Below, one piece after another: positions 1 to 8,509 of a stretch of DNA of 30,768 bases. The notes below the pieces were generated by a model, which did not search any database, had not been told where the DNA came from, and saw nothing but the letters and a program-made list of their open reading frames with translations. The DNA is from CBDCFL01 sp050300875. Its GTDB lineage: Bacteria > Pseudomonadota > Alphaproteobacteria > Rhodobacterales > Rhodobacteraceae. A program made the translations under genes and the position numbers. Every line of letters begins with the position of its first letter. The first letter of the stretch is position 1. The stretch lies in the NCBI GenBank assembly GCA_050300875.1, contig JBNKYL010000210.1:1-30768 (forward strand). The letters are read 5' to 3'.

Positions 1-1311
1 ATCCCGGCCTTCGATGTCGTGTTGATCGACCCGAACGGGATCGCTCGCGGCAAGATCATCCGCCGGCACGAACTTCTGGGCCTCTACACGTCCGGACGGC
101 ATCTGCCGGGCTCGATCCTCGGCCTCGACGTCTCGGGCGAAGACGTGGATGAGACCGGGCTGGTCTGGGACGACGGCGATGCCGACCGTATCGCCTGGCC
201 CATCGCCGGATCACTGGTCGAACTGCCCTGGACCTCCCCTAAAAGGGGCGAAGTCCGGGTCAGCCTCTACGAGCTTGACGGCACGCGCATGGGTGCCGAC
301 CCGCGCCACGCACTGTCCCGCCAGATCGAGGCTTTCAATCAGATCGGGATGAACCCGGTCATGGCCTTCGAGTTGGAATTCTATCTGCTGGATGCCGATC
401 GTGACGCAAATGGCCGCCCTCAAGCTGCGCGGATGCCGATGACGGGTGATCTGGTTCAGGCAACCCAAGTCTATGGGCTGGACCCGCTCGACAGAATGGA
501 GACCTTCATCGCCGAGCTTTATGCCCATGCCGAGGTGCAGGGCCTTCCTGTGGAAACCATGATTTCCGAATATGCCGCCGGACAGTATGAGCTGACCTTG
601 CGGCACCGTGACAGTGGCCTGCGTGCCGCGGATGATCTGGTCATGCTGAAACGGCTCATGCGGGGCCTCTCGATCCGGCACGGGATGCGCGCCAACTTCA
701 TGGCAAAACCGTTTTCCGGGCGCTCCGGGTCCGGCATGCACCTGCACACCAGCCTGACGGATGCGGCGGGCGGAAACCTGATGGCGGACAGGGATGGGGA
801 TTTGGCGCCGCTCCTTTTGAATGCCGTGGCTGGTCTGCAAAGGAACTTGGCGGATTCAATGCTGCTTTTCGCGCCCAACATCAATTCGTGGCGACGGTTC
901 AGCCGCAACAGCTATGCCCCGACCGCAGCAACATGGGGGCGCAATAACCGCAGCGTGGCGATAAGAGTTCCCGCCGGGAACCCCGCCAATCGCCACATTG
1001 AACACCGCACACCCGGGGTCGATGCCAACCCATATCTCGTGGCAGCAGGCGTGCTTGCCGGAATGTACGAAGGCATCAGGAGCAAACTCATGCCCGACGC
1101 AGAATCCACATCCTACGATACAGATAGCCAGTTTGTCCTGCCAAAAGACTGGGCGTCTGCCATCGTACGCGCGTCAGATTCTGCATTCCTCAAGGAAGCC
1201 CTCGGCGACAAGATGGCAGCTGTCTTTCTGGCGTTGCGCCAATCGGAATACGACCGGTTCATGGCCGACGTCACGGCTGAGGAGTTCGACTATTTCTGCC
1301 ACACGATCTGA
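1..1311 (+). CDS. Glutamine synthetase-family protein, gamma-glutamylpolyamine synthetase type (5' partial)
   Basis: This is an ATP-dependent glutamate-amine ligase of the glutamine synthetase superfamily. The reading frame is already open at base 1 (IPAFDVVLIDPNG...), so the start codon and probably some tens of residues lie upstream; the GTG at 19 is internal. About 436 residues are visible, against roughly 450-470 for PuuA/GlnA-like enzymes. Family signatures seen are FELEFYLLD (metal-binding Glu), AAGQYELTL, GSGMHLHTSL and the ATP/substrate region NSYAPTAATWG followed by RVPAGNP and IEHRTPG. GS-like proteins of this type join glutamate to putrescine or other amines for polyamine use, or make related gamma-glutamyl amides. 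The natural amine cannot be read from the sequence. No other polyamine gene is visible; the gene ends 324 bases before an unrelated AT-richer cassette. Confidence 0.88.
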   Translation: MPAFDVVLIDPNGIARGKIIRRHELLGLYTSGRHLPGSILGLDVSGEDVDETGLVWDDGDADRIAWPIAGSLVELPWTSPKRGEVRVSLYELDGTRMGADPRHALSRQIEAFNQIGMNPVMAFELEFYLLDADRDANGRPQAARMPMTGDLVQATQVYGLDPLDRMETFIAELYAHAEVQGLPVETMISEYAAGQYELTLRHRDSGLRAADDLVMLKRLMRGLSIRHGMRANFMAKPFSGRSGSGMHLHTSLTDAAGGNLMADRDGDLAPLLLNAVAGLQRNLADSMLLFAPNINSWRRFSRNSYAPTAATWGRNNRSVAIRVPAGNPANRHIEHRTPGVDANPYLVAAGVLAGMYEGIRSKLMPDAESTSYDTDSQFVLPKDWASAIVRASDSAFLKEALGDKMAAVFLALRQSEYDRFMADVTAEEFDYFCHTI

Positions 1312-1635
1312 CGAGCCGCGGTGAATGCGAGATATTTCGACCTTGCATCAGTAGATTGAGCAGGCCCTGCAACGGCAGGGGATTGGCTGACCGCGATGCC
1401 TCGGCTCTCCGAAAACCCTGTCGACGGACAGGTCAAACGGCGTCCGGCACACGATTGGGAGCACTTGCATATTCGCAACCCCACTTCAAAGTGGGAAAAG
1501 CTAGACAAATGCGAGCGAACTATACAGAACAAGCGACGGTCGAGAGCGGACTATCCGACCAAAGGGACCGAATATTGTGTGCAAGTTCAGGCGTCAGTTG
1601 CTATTTGCCGGTTGTTCTGTCCGGAGGGGAATGTC
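1312..1635. other. Intergenic gap of 324 bases with two small hairpins
   Basis: No convincing gene is present. A + strand frame stays open from 1396 into the next gene, but its first 80 codons look non-coding and the good ribosome binding site is at 1623-1627, so I treat it as leader. Two inverted repeats occur: CCCTGC/GCAGGG at 1365-1370 and 1375-1380, and CCCACT/AGTGGG at 1480-1485 and 1490-1495. Neither is followed by a T run, so neither is a clear intrinsic terminator. The promoter of the downstream cassette should lie here, but I cannot place it. Confidence 0.5.
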
Positions 1636-2607
1636 GTGAAGAAGAATCCGTATTTTCGATACATAGGGACGCTTACATTCGTTTTTCTGGTTCTTTCCGT
1701 CCTAACGTTTTCTGGCGTTCGTTTTCTGAAGGTTGCGCCTGCATTTACTCAGAGCTTCGGCATCAATGCTCGCCTGCAGTTTCTGAAGAATTTGCACCTG
1801 GACAAACCAACAACGTTTGTGCTTGGCGCCAGTGTCGCAGCCTTCAATATTGATACGGATTTGATGAGTGAAGCCGGTGATACTGACTTTGTGAATGCCG
1901 GTTCGTACGGTTTCAGTATCGCAGATCAGAGAACGCTGTATTCCATTCTAAAACAATCACACCCGATAGAAGATATAATCTTTGTATCTGTGTATTATGA
2001 ATACCGATCTACGCAGCCAGATCGTCTTGAATCACCAAAATCAGCACTCGGGCGCTATGTCAAAGGCAAGATGACACCTTTCGAAGAGGCTACGTACTTT
2101 CAATTGCCGATGTTGATTGGATATTTTCGCACCTGGGACTTGCTGCACGGCCAGACCACAGCGCATTCGATTGCGTATTCTCGCACTGGTGCCACGCCGC
2201 TCGATATGGATGTACGTGTCTCAGATCCCGATCACTTGACCGCAAGTGGTTTGGGAACCGAGTCATTCTGCCAGGACTGTATGAACGATCTTGAGAGTTT
2301 GTGTGAGGACGTTCGCGCAGATGGTCGGGATTTCACAGTTGTGTTGGGGCCTGTGCAGCTGTCGGCGATCCAGGATCTGCAGCGTCATCAGGATATGCGC
2401 GTCGATCGTCGTGCGCGCATACGGCAGACTGTTGAGGCATGTGGTGGCAATTTGTTCGATGCAGGCGATTTTGCACCCTTTGAAGATGCGTGCTTCGCGG
2501 ATTACTCGCATTTGAATCGACGGGGCATGACCATTTTTTCGGAAATGCTGAGTCGTTACATGGCTGGAAATTTCACGGCTCCGTCCGATACCGTGCGTTG
2601 CGAATGA
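1636..2607 (+). CDS. Membrane-anchored SGNH/GDSL-like protein of an envelope acylation cassette
   Basis: The protein has 323 residues from a GTG start at 1636, chosen because a strong GGAGG lies 8 bases upstream and because the N-terminus then reads as a membrane anchor (hydrophobic segment about residues 10-31). The rest would be periplasmic. Residues 61-66 read FVLGAS, with Ser66 where SGNH hydrolases carry the nucleophile of the GDS block. DYSHLN near the end (Asp289, His292) fits the DxxH catalytic block. Overall similarity to known families is weak, so this is a fold-level call. It is followed closely by FkbH-like, ACP and MBOAT genes. Single-pass anchored SGNH proteins partner MBOAT proteins in known systems (DltD with DltB, AlgJ/AlgX with AlgI). 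By analogy it may take an acyl group from the MBOAT protein and place it on an extracellular acceptor. Confidence 0.65.
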   Translation: MKKNPYFRYIGTLTFVFLVLSVLTFSGVRFLKVAPAFTQSFGINARLQFLKNLHLDKPTTFVLGASVAAFNIDTDLMSEAGDTDFVNAGSYGFSIADQRTLYSILKQSHPIEDIIFVSVYYEYRSTQPDRLESPKSALGRYVKGKMTPFEEATYFQLPMLIGYFRTWDLLHGQTTAHSIAYSRTGATPLDMDVRVSDPDHLTASGLGTESFCQDCMNDLESLCEDVRADGRDFTVVLGPVQLSAIQDLQRHQDMRVDRRARIRQTVEACGGNLFDAGDFAPFEDACFADYSHLNRRGMTIFSEMLSRYMAGNFTAPSDTVRCE

Positions 2608-2621
2608 GGTAGTTGCCGAGC

Positions 2622-4505
2622 ATGACCTCACTTTACTGGCTTCCGGAAATCTCAGATTGGCGCGGCGCACTAAACTCAGCTCGCCAGACGTCAGATGTTG
2701 AAAAGCGCTGGCATGAATATGTAGCGCTCGCCAATCGCAATATTGACTTCATCCAGACCAACGCTCTTGATCGCGCTGCGCAAATTGATTTTTCCGATGT
2801 GCCTCCACCAGGTCTGGTGACCCGACCCGTCCGACTCGCGATACTATCGTCTGCCACCACAGACCACTTGATCCCAGCAATCCGCGTCGGCGCCATGCGG
2901 CGAGGAATATGGCTGCAAATCTATCGCTGTGATTATGGACAGTATCAGCAGGCGCTGCTGGGGGCCGGGGATGGGCTCAACGCGTTTCAGCCAGATACGA
3001 TCCTTTTCCTGATAGATGCCCGGCATGCGGTTTCGCTGGGACCTACCCCACAAATCGCAACCGACCGCTTGGCGAACCTTTGGAAGCAGGCACACGCGAT
3101 AAATGGCGCCAGCGTGGTCCAGACAACCTTTGCTCCGGTATTTCCACACCTGCTTGGGGTTCAGGAATTCCGTTTCAAGGATTCTCCTGCTTCTCGCCTG
3201 AGGCACATGAACGAATTATTGCGTGACCGCGCTGACGCTGAAGGTGTTTCCTTGATCGACCTCGAAGCGCAAATTGCGCGTGACGGGCTGGATGCCTGGT
3301 GTGACCGCGGCCTGTGGTACCGCGCGAAACAGGAAATCCATCCAGCCGCGTCACCGTTCTTCGGTGACTTGGTTGGACGGTTGATCGGCGCCCGCCAGGG
3401 ATTGTCAGCGAAAGCGCTTGTTCTTGATCTGGACAACACGCTCTGGGGTGGCGTTATCGGTGATGATGGGCTTGACGGTATTCGACTTGGGCAAGGCGAT
3501 GCCGCAGGTGAGGCGTTCATGGAGTTTCAATCCTATGCCAAGGCGTTGACGCAAAGAGGAATCATTCTTGCGGTCTGTTCCAAGAATGACGAAGCAAACG
3601 CGCTTGCTCCTTTTGAACAGCATCCAGACATGATTTTGAAGCGTGACGACATTGCCGCTTTCGTTGCGAATTGGGACGACAAAGCAACAAACTTGCGTCG
3701 GATTGCCAGCATCCTCAATATCGGGGTCGACGCTCTTGTGTTCGCAGACGACAATCCATTCGAGCGCAATCTGGTGCGACGTGAACTGCCAATGACCCGC
3801 ACACCAGAACTCCCCGAGGACCCGGCACTGTATTCTTCGTGCCTTGCAGACGCAGGGTACTTCGAAGGCCTTGGCGTGACGGCGGAAGACACTGAGCGCG
3901 CCGCTCAATATCGCGCCAACGCAAAACGGGAATCGCTGAAGTCTGCCAACACTGATCTCGAGGGCTACCTTGAAAGCCTTAATCTGGAGCTCAGTTGGAA
4001 GGCGTTTGACAAGGTGGGTCTGCCGAGGATCGCACAACTCATCAACAAAACCAATCAGTTCAACCTAACCACAAAACGCCGTTCAGAATCCGAAGTTGAA
4101 GTTCTCATGACGGATCCGAACGCCCTGACACTGCAATTGCGTCTGAAAGATAGCTTTGGCGACAACGGCATGATTTCCGTGGTGATCGCGAAACCCGCGG
4201 AAAACAATGAATCGGTATTCGTCGTAGATACCTGGCTAATGAGTTGTCGCGTGCTTGGACGTCAGGTTGAAGAGGCTACGATGAATATTTTGGCCGAACA
4301 GGCCCTGGCGCGCGGTGCCCGCCATATCTGCGGCCGGTATGTGCCGACGTCCAGGAATAGCATGGTCAGCCTTCACTATAGCAAGCTTGGCTTTGAACCG
4401 GACGGCCATGATGGCGAGACCGAGTTGTGGCGATTGGACCTTGCGTCCTATACCCCTCGCAGCACACACATTCAAATAATTGAGGTCCAAGATGAGCGAA
4501 GCTGA
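2622..4505 (+). CDS. FkbH-like HAD-IIIC family protein
   Basis: The protein has 627 residues. ATG 2622 is preferred over TTG 2613 because the GAGGT at 2606-2610 is correctly spaced only for the ATG. The middle carries the HAD catalytic motif DLDNTLWGG (Asp269 and Asp271), followed by SKND (HAD motif II) and FADDNPFER (motif III/IV), the FkbH signature set. The N-terminal about 260 residues correspond to the extra domain of long FkbH proteins. The C-terminal about 150 residues (MSCRVLGRQVEEATM, YVPTSRNSMVSLHYSKLGF) look like the GNAT-like domain of this family. FkbH-type enzymes take 1,3-bisphosphoglycerate, dephosphorylate it and load a glyceryl unit on an acyl carrier protein. The next gene is an ACP overlapping by 14 bases, which fits. 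The actual acyl group is an inference. Confidence 0.85.
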   Translation: MTSLYWLPEISDWRGALNSARQTSDVEKRWHEYVALANRNIDFIQTNALDRAAQIDFSDVPPPGLVTRPVRLAILSSATTDHLIPAIRVGAMRRGIWLQIYRCDYGQYQQALLGAGDGLNAFQPDTILFLIDARHAVSLGPTPQIATDRLANLWKQAHAINGASVVQTTFAPVFPHLLGVQEFRFKDSPASRLRHMNELLRDRADAEGVSLIDLEAQIARDGLDAWCDRGLWYRAKQEIHPAASPFFGDLVGRLIGARQGLSAKALVLDLDNTLWGGVIGDDGLDGIRLGQGDAAGEAFMEFQSYAKALTQRGIILAVCSKNDEANALAPFEQHPDMILKRDDIAAFVANWDDKATNLRRIASILNIGVDALVFADDNPFERNLVRRELPMTRTPELPEDPALYSSCLADAGYFEGLGVTAEDTERAAQYRANAKRESLKSANTDLEGYLESLNLELSWKAFDKVGLPRIAQLINKTNQFNLTTKRRSESEVEVLMTDPNALTLQLRLKDSFGDNGMISVVIAKPAENNESVFVVDTWLMSCRVLGRQVEEATMNILAEQALARGARHICGRYVPTSRNSMVSLHYSKLGFEPDGHDGETELWRLDLASYTPRSTHIQIIEVQDERS

Positions 4506-4737
4506 AATCCTTGAAGGTCTGAGCGAAATACTCAGCGAAACTTTTGATCGAGATGATCTGGAAATAACGATGCAGACATCAGCAGCAGATATCCGGGAAT
4601 GGGATTCCCTGAACCATATCAATATCATCGCTGCCTCTGAGATCCGGTTTGGCGTAAAGTTCAAAACGGCGGAACTCGAAGGTCTGCGGCATGTAGGCGA
4701 ACTCGTTTCGCTGATTCACGCAAAACTAAATCCCTAG
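4492..4737 (+). CDS. Free-standing acyl carrier protein
   Basis: This is a small acidic protein of 81 residues. ATG 4492 is chosen over 4480 because GAGGT lies just upstream and MSEAEIL is a normal ACP N-terminus. WDSLNHINII gives the phosphopantetheine attachment serine, Ser39, in the usual D-S-L context at the start of helix II. It is not the fatty-acid AcpP, because the residues around Ser39 and the N-terminus differ (W-D-S-L-N rather than L-G-A-D-S-L-D). It overlaps the end of the FkbH-like gene, which suggests translational coupling, and sits just before an MBOAT gene. The likely role is to be loaded by FkbH and to hand the acyl group to the membrane enzyme, as DltC does for D-alanine. 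Confidence 0.88.
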   Translation: MSEAEILEGLSEILSETFDRDDLEITMQTSAADIREWDSLNHINIIAASEIRFGVKFKTAELEGLRHVGELVSLIHAKLNP

Positions 4738-4795
4738 TCGAACCGCACAGCCCGAAAGGGCAAACAGGGTGTAGAGCCCGAGGGCAAGTATCGAA

Positions 4796-6406
4796 ATGCT
4801 TTTTAACTCCTTTGAGTTCATTTTTGTCTTTTTGCCCATTGCGTTGCTCGGGTTTGCCTTCACGAGTCGTCTAAGTCCACGCCTGTCGAGCGGCTGGCTG
4901 GCCCTCTGTTCGCTCGCCTTTTACGCCTACTGGAATGTTGGGTTCTTGGGTTTGCTTATCGCGTCCATCGCCATGAATTCCGGATTCGGGCATGCGATCA
5001 GCCTCGCGCCGAAAACGGTTCGAAAAAACTGGTGGCTCGCAGTTGGCGTCACTGCAAACATTTGCCTACTCGCCTGTTTCAAATACTTGGAACCGTCGCT
5101 GGCCTTCCTCCACCAGCATGCATTGATATCCACCGATTTCGATCTCAACATTATTCTTCCGTTGGGGATATCCTTCTTCACGTTTACGCAAATCGGCTAT
5201 CTGGTCGACCGGCGAGACGGTCTGGGCGAGGAACTCGATCTTGTTCGCTATGCCGCTTTCGTCACGTTCTTCCCGCACCTGATTGCCGGGCCCATCCTGC
5301 ACGTACGTGATATAGGTCCGCAGCTGACAAACCGCGAAACGCTCAAGATATCGCCACAGATGTTTGCTATTGGCGCGACGCTTTTTGTGATGGGGCTGGC
5401 CAAGAAAGTCTTGCTCGCCGATCCACTTGCCGGCCTGGTGGAGTCCGGCTTTTCCGAGCCGACGCAACTGGGCCTTGTCTATTCGTGGCTTGTTGCTCTG
5501 TCCTATGCTGCCCAGCTCTATTTCGATTTTTCGGGCTATTCGGATATGGCCGTCGGACTCGCAGCCATGTTTGGAATACGATTCCCGGCGAACTTCAATT
5601 CTCCGTTTAGATCACGCTCGGTCATCGAATACTGGCAACGCTGGCATATGACGCTGGGACGATACCTCAACTTGCTACTTTATAACCCGGTCGCCCTGGC
5701 AATTACGCGGTGGCGCGTGAAGCGAAAGCTTGGCATTGGGGTCAAGGATCGCAAGCGTATCACGGTATTCATGCAGTTGGTCGCGGTGCCGACCATGTTC
5801 ACCATGTTCCTAGCTGGGATCTGGCACGGGGCCGGGCTGCAATTTGTTATTTTCGGCATCCTGCACGGGGCTTATCTGATCATAAACCATGCATGGCGGA
5901 TCTACCGGCCGAAATCGCGCAAGGCGGAACGCTCCTTCCTTGCGCAAAAAATGATCATTGCCCTGAACGTTGGGATCACCTTCCTTGCAGTTCTGGTCGG
6001 GTTCATCTTTTTCCGTGCCGACAGCGCATCGACCGCAGTCGACTTCCTGCAAACCATGATGGGCGGTCACGGCTTGCGGCTGCCTGGCCCGATTTTGGCA
6101 TTGATGGGGAATGTCGGTCCACTGGCATTTGCGGTGGACTGGGCGGGCCCTGCCGCACCGGGTCATCTTTTTGATGCGCAAGTGGGGCTACGTCTGTTGC
6201 TTTCCTATGCGATCATATGGGGCGCACCGAATGCTATGGAAATCCTCGGCAAGTATTCTCCTGCAACGGGCGTGACGTTGGATAGAGCGCCAAGATGGAT
6301 GTGCTGGAAGCCGAATGTGACTTGGGCGATTGGCATTGCTGTGCTGTTCTTCCTTTGCGTGGTTCAACTGCGACAGACTACCGTGTTCCTGTACTTCCAA
6401 TTCTAG
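4796..6406 (+). CDS. MBOAT family O-acyltransferase (AlgI/DltB-like)
   Basis: The protein has 536 residues and many hydrophobic segments from the very N-terminus. The opening MLFNSFEFIFVFLP is typical of AlgI/PatA-type MBOAT proteins. Key motifs are FDFSGYSDMA, YWQRWHMTLG (His284) and AGIWHGAG (His344); the last contains the invariant MBOAT histidine at the catalytic funnel. These proteins move an acyl group from a cytoplasmic donor through the membrane to an outside acceptor, usually with an SGNH partner. Here the donor is plausibly the acyl-ACP encoded 58 bases upstream, and the partner the SGNH-like protein at 1636. The gap before it contains two short hairpins (GCCC/GGGC at 4750-4761 and near 4776) and a weak ribosome site. 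Confidence 0.9.
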   Translation: MLFNSFEFIFVFLPIALLGFAFTSRLSPRLSSGWLALCSLAFYAYWNVGFLGLLIASIAMNSGFGHAISLAPKTVRKNWWLAVGVTANICLLACFKYLEPSLAFLHQHALISTDFDLNIILPLGISFFTFTQIGYLVDRRDGLGEELDLVRYAAFVTFFPHLIAGPILHVRDIGPQLTNRETLKISPQMFAIGATLFVMGLAKKVLLADPLAGLVESGFSEPTQLGLVYSWLVALSYAAQLYFDFSGYSDMAVGLAAMFGIRFPANFNSPFRSRSVIEYWQRWHMTLGRYLNLLLYNPVALAITRWRVKRKLGIGVKDRKRITVFMQLVAVPTMFTMFLAGIWHGAGLQFVIFGILHGAYLIINHAWRIYRPKSRKAERSFLAQKMIIALNVGITFLAVLVGFIFFRADSASTAVDFLQTMMGGHGLRLPGPILALMGNVGPLAFAVDWAGPAAPGHLFDAQVGLRLLLSYAIIWGAPNAMEILGKYSPATGVTLDRAPRWMCWKPNVTWAIGIAVLFFLCVVQLRQTTVFLYFQF

Positions 6407-6535
6407 GCCCGGGGCGTCATCGATACGTTTCGCTCGACAAATTGTCGTATTCTGCAAGCAAAGAAGGCATCTACCTTAAAAATCAGGTCGACTATGTGCT
6501 CAAGGTCCTAGATGACTCCGGACGAGACGGGTGAA

Positions 6536-8509
6536 ATGAGCTCCAACATGAAGTTTCGATCTGATATTAATGGCCTGAGGGCGTGGGCGGTTGTCGCCGT
6601 GATCCTCTATCATTTCGAAGTATCCGGATTTTCCAGCGGCTTTGTCGGCGTTGACATATTCTTTGTTATCTCTGGCTACCTGATGACACGGATTATCGTC
6701 GAAGGCTACGAACGTAGTTCCAACGGCGGAAAACCTTTCAGTCTTATTGCATTTTACCTGGCACGTGCGCGACGAATTATTCCGGCACTTGCCTTTCTTG
6801 GGATCGCCCTTCTGATCCTGGGGTGGGTATTCTTGACGACCGAAGAATATCGCAGTCTCGGCAGCGAGGCGCTCTTCGCGCTGACTTTCACCAGTAATAT
6901 CAAATACTGGCTTCAGTCGGGCGTTGATGGCGGATACTTCGCTGAATACCAAGCGGTAAAATGGTTTCGGCACAGCTGGTCGCTCTCAGTCGAGTGGCAG
7001 TTCTATCTAATTTTACCCTTGATCATCGGGGTGGCGTGGCGCCTGACGCAACGTCGATCGGCGGTCATGCATGCACTGATTGGCGTCATGGTCCTGTCGT
7101 TTTTGGCATCCGCGTTGAACGTAAACCGAGACCCGGAGTTGGCATTCTATAGTATCCATACCAGAGCTTGGGAAATGCTCGCGGGAGGCATGGTATTCTT
7201 CATCCGAATACCAACCGAATTGATACAGCGTCACTCAAAGCGCATCGAAATGGTGGGCATGGCATTCATCCTTGCCTCCATCTTTCTTGACCAGCCGGAA
7301 CAAACTTGGCCCGGTTATCGTGCGTCGTTGCCGGTGCTTGGTGTGGTGCTGGTGCTGTTGGCAGATCGTCAGAAGTCGATCTGGACCAGTCTGCCTGCTG
7401 CGCAGTATCTGGGAACAGTCTCCTATTCCCTGTATCTGTGGCATTGGCCGATCGTCGTGGGATTGAAATACATGGGATTGCTCGCACAGCCAGAATGGCT
7501 GATTGCGGGGATCGTCGTAACTTTCCTGATGTCGGTTCTATCCTATCATGTCATTGAAAACACGGCCCGACAATGGATAGGACACCAATCCGTTCCGGTC
7601 GCGTTTGGCCTCGCAGCGGTCATCGCCATTGTTCCGGCAGGAGCGGGCGCACTGGTTCGCTTGGTTCCGAATGTGCACACGCGCGCTTCCGCCATGCAGG
7701 TTTCCGAGAGGCCCGCTGGTCTCGATGATTACCATCCCAGAAGAGATGAATGCCTTAAGGCTGGTATTGTCCCGGGTCCGACCTGCCAATTTGGCGGTGA
7801 AAAACTCGCCGCGATAGCGCTGGGCGACAGCCATAACTTGGCGGTAGTGGGCGCCATTCAGCGTGCTTTGCCAGGAAACGATCTTCATGTGCTGAGTATT
7901 AGCACCAGTGTCTGTCCAACCTTGTTGGAAGCTGAGGCCAAGGATTCGCGATTGAACTGCAGAGAGTTCAACGCGTGGGCGCTCAAAAAGTTGGAAGAGT
8001 TTGACCGGTCCATCCCGGTCATCATCACGAACCGGACTTCAGCAGCTTTGTTCGGGCCCAATGAAACACCGATCGCCAACCGGACACCGAAGATAGAATA
8101 TGATCAGGCGCGCAATGGCCTGCTCGACGCCTATCGTGCAGATCAGCTCGCAACGTTCTGCAAAATCGCGTCACAGAGACCGACTTATGTCGTAATGCCG
8201 ATCCCGGAAATGGGCTATAACGTTCCAAGATTGGTGGATCGATGGCAACGACTGGGGCAAACAATAGACGTCAGTGTCGATCGAAGGTCATATGACAAGC
8301 GCCAAGAATTTGTCCGAGAGACCTATGAGGCCGCGGCAATCCAATGCGACATTCACCTTCTCGATCCAGCTGAGTATCTTTGCTCTGAATCGAAATGTTG
8401 GGGCAGCAAGGATGGGGTAATCCTCTATTTCGATGATGACCATCTTAGCGAAACGGGAAATCAGCTTTTGATTCCAATGTTTAAAACTATCTGGAACGAA
8501 CACGGCTGA
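6536..8509 (+). CDS. Acyltransferase-3 family protein fused to a C-terminal SGNH domain (OafA/YrhL type)
   Basis: The protein has 657 residues from ATG 6536; ATG 6512 is an alternative adding eight residues, and ATG 6548 is also possible. The N-terminal half is a multi-pass acyltransferase-3 domain: INGLRAWAVVAVILYHF near the start, then GVDIFFVISGYL and WSLSVEWQFYL. After the last membrane segments the C-terminal about 270 residues form a periplasmic SGNH domain with ALGDSHN (nucleophile serine block) and FDDDHLSETG (DxxH block). OafA-like proteins use acetyl-CoA to O-acetylate lipopolysaccharide, peptidoglycan or exopolysaccharide. It follows the MBOAT gene by 129 bases and shares the AT-rich composition of the cassette, so it may act on the same polymer. 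The acceptor is unknown. Confidence 0.88.
   Translation: MSSNMKFRSDINGLRAWAVVAVILYHFEVSGFSSGFVGVDIFFVISGYLMTRIIVEGYERSSNGGKPFSLIAFYLARARRIIPALAFLGIALLILGWVFLTTEEYRSLGSEALFALTFTSNIKYWLQSGVDGGYFAEYQAVKWFRHSWSLSVEWQFYLILPLIIGVAWRLTQRRSAVMHALIGVMVLSFLASALNVNRDPELAFYSIHTRAWEMLAGGMVFFIRIPTELIQRHSKRIEMVGMAFILASIFLDQPEQTWPGYRASLPVLGVVLVLLADRQKSIWTSLPAAQYLGTVSYSLYLWHWPIVVGLKYMGLLAQPEWLIAGIVVTFLMSVLSYHVIENTARQWIGHQSVPVAFGLAAVIAIVPAGAGALVRLVPNVHTRASAMQVSERPAGLDDYHPRRDECLKAGIVPGPTCQFGGEKLAAIALGDSHNLAVVGAIQRALPGNDLHVLSISTSVCPTLLEAEAKDSRLNCREFNAWALKKLEEFDRSIPVIITNRTSAALFGPNETPIANRTPKIEYDQARNGLLDAYRADQLATFCKIASQRPTYVVMPIPEMGYNVPRLVDRWQRLGQTIDVSVDRRSYDKRQEFVRETYEAAAIQCDIHLLDPAEYLCSESKCWGSKDGVILYFDDDHLSETGNQLLIPMFKTIWNEHG

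Noticed and set aside
1365..1495. CRISPR array or terminator from the small hairpins after the GS gene
   Set aside because: Only two unrelated hairpins occur, without repeats at fixed spacing and without T runs.
1396..1635. N-terminal extension of the SGNH-like gene back to ATG 1396
   Set aside because: The 80 extra residues lack any plausible domain, would put a hydrophilic tail before the membrane anchor, and the strong ribosome site belongs to GTG 1636.
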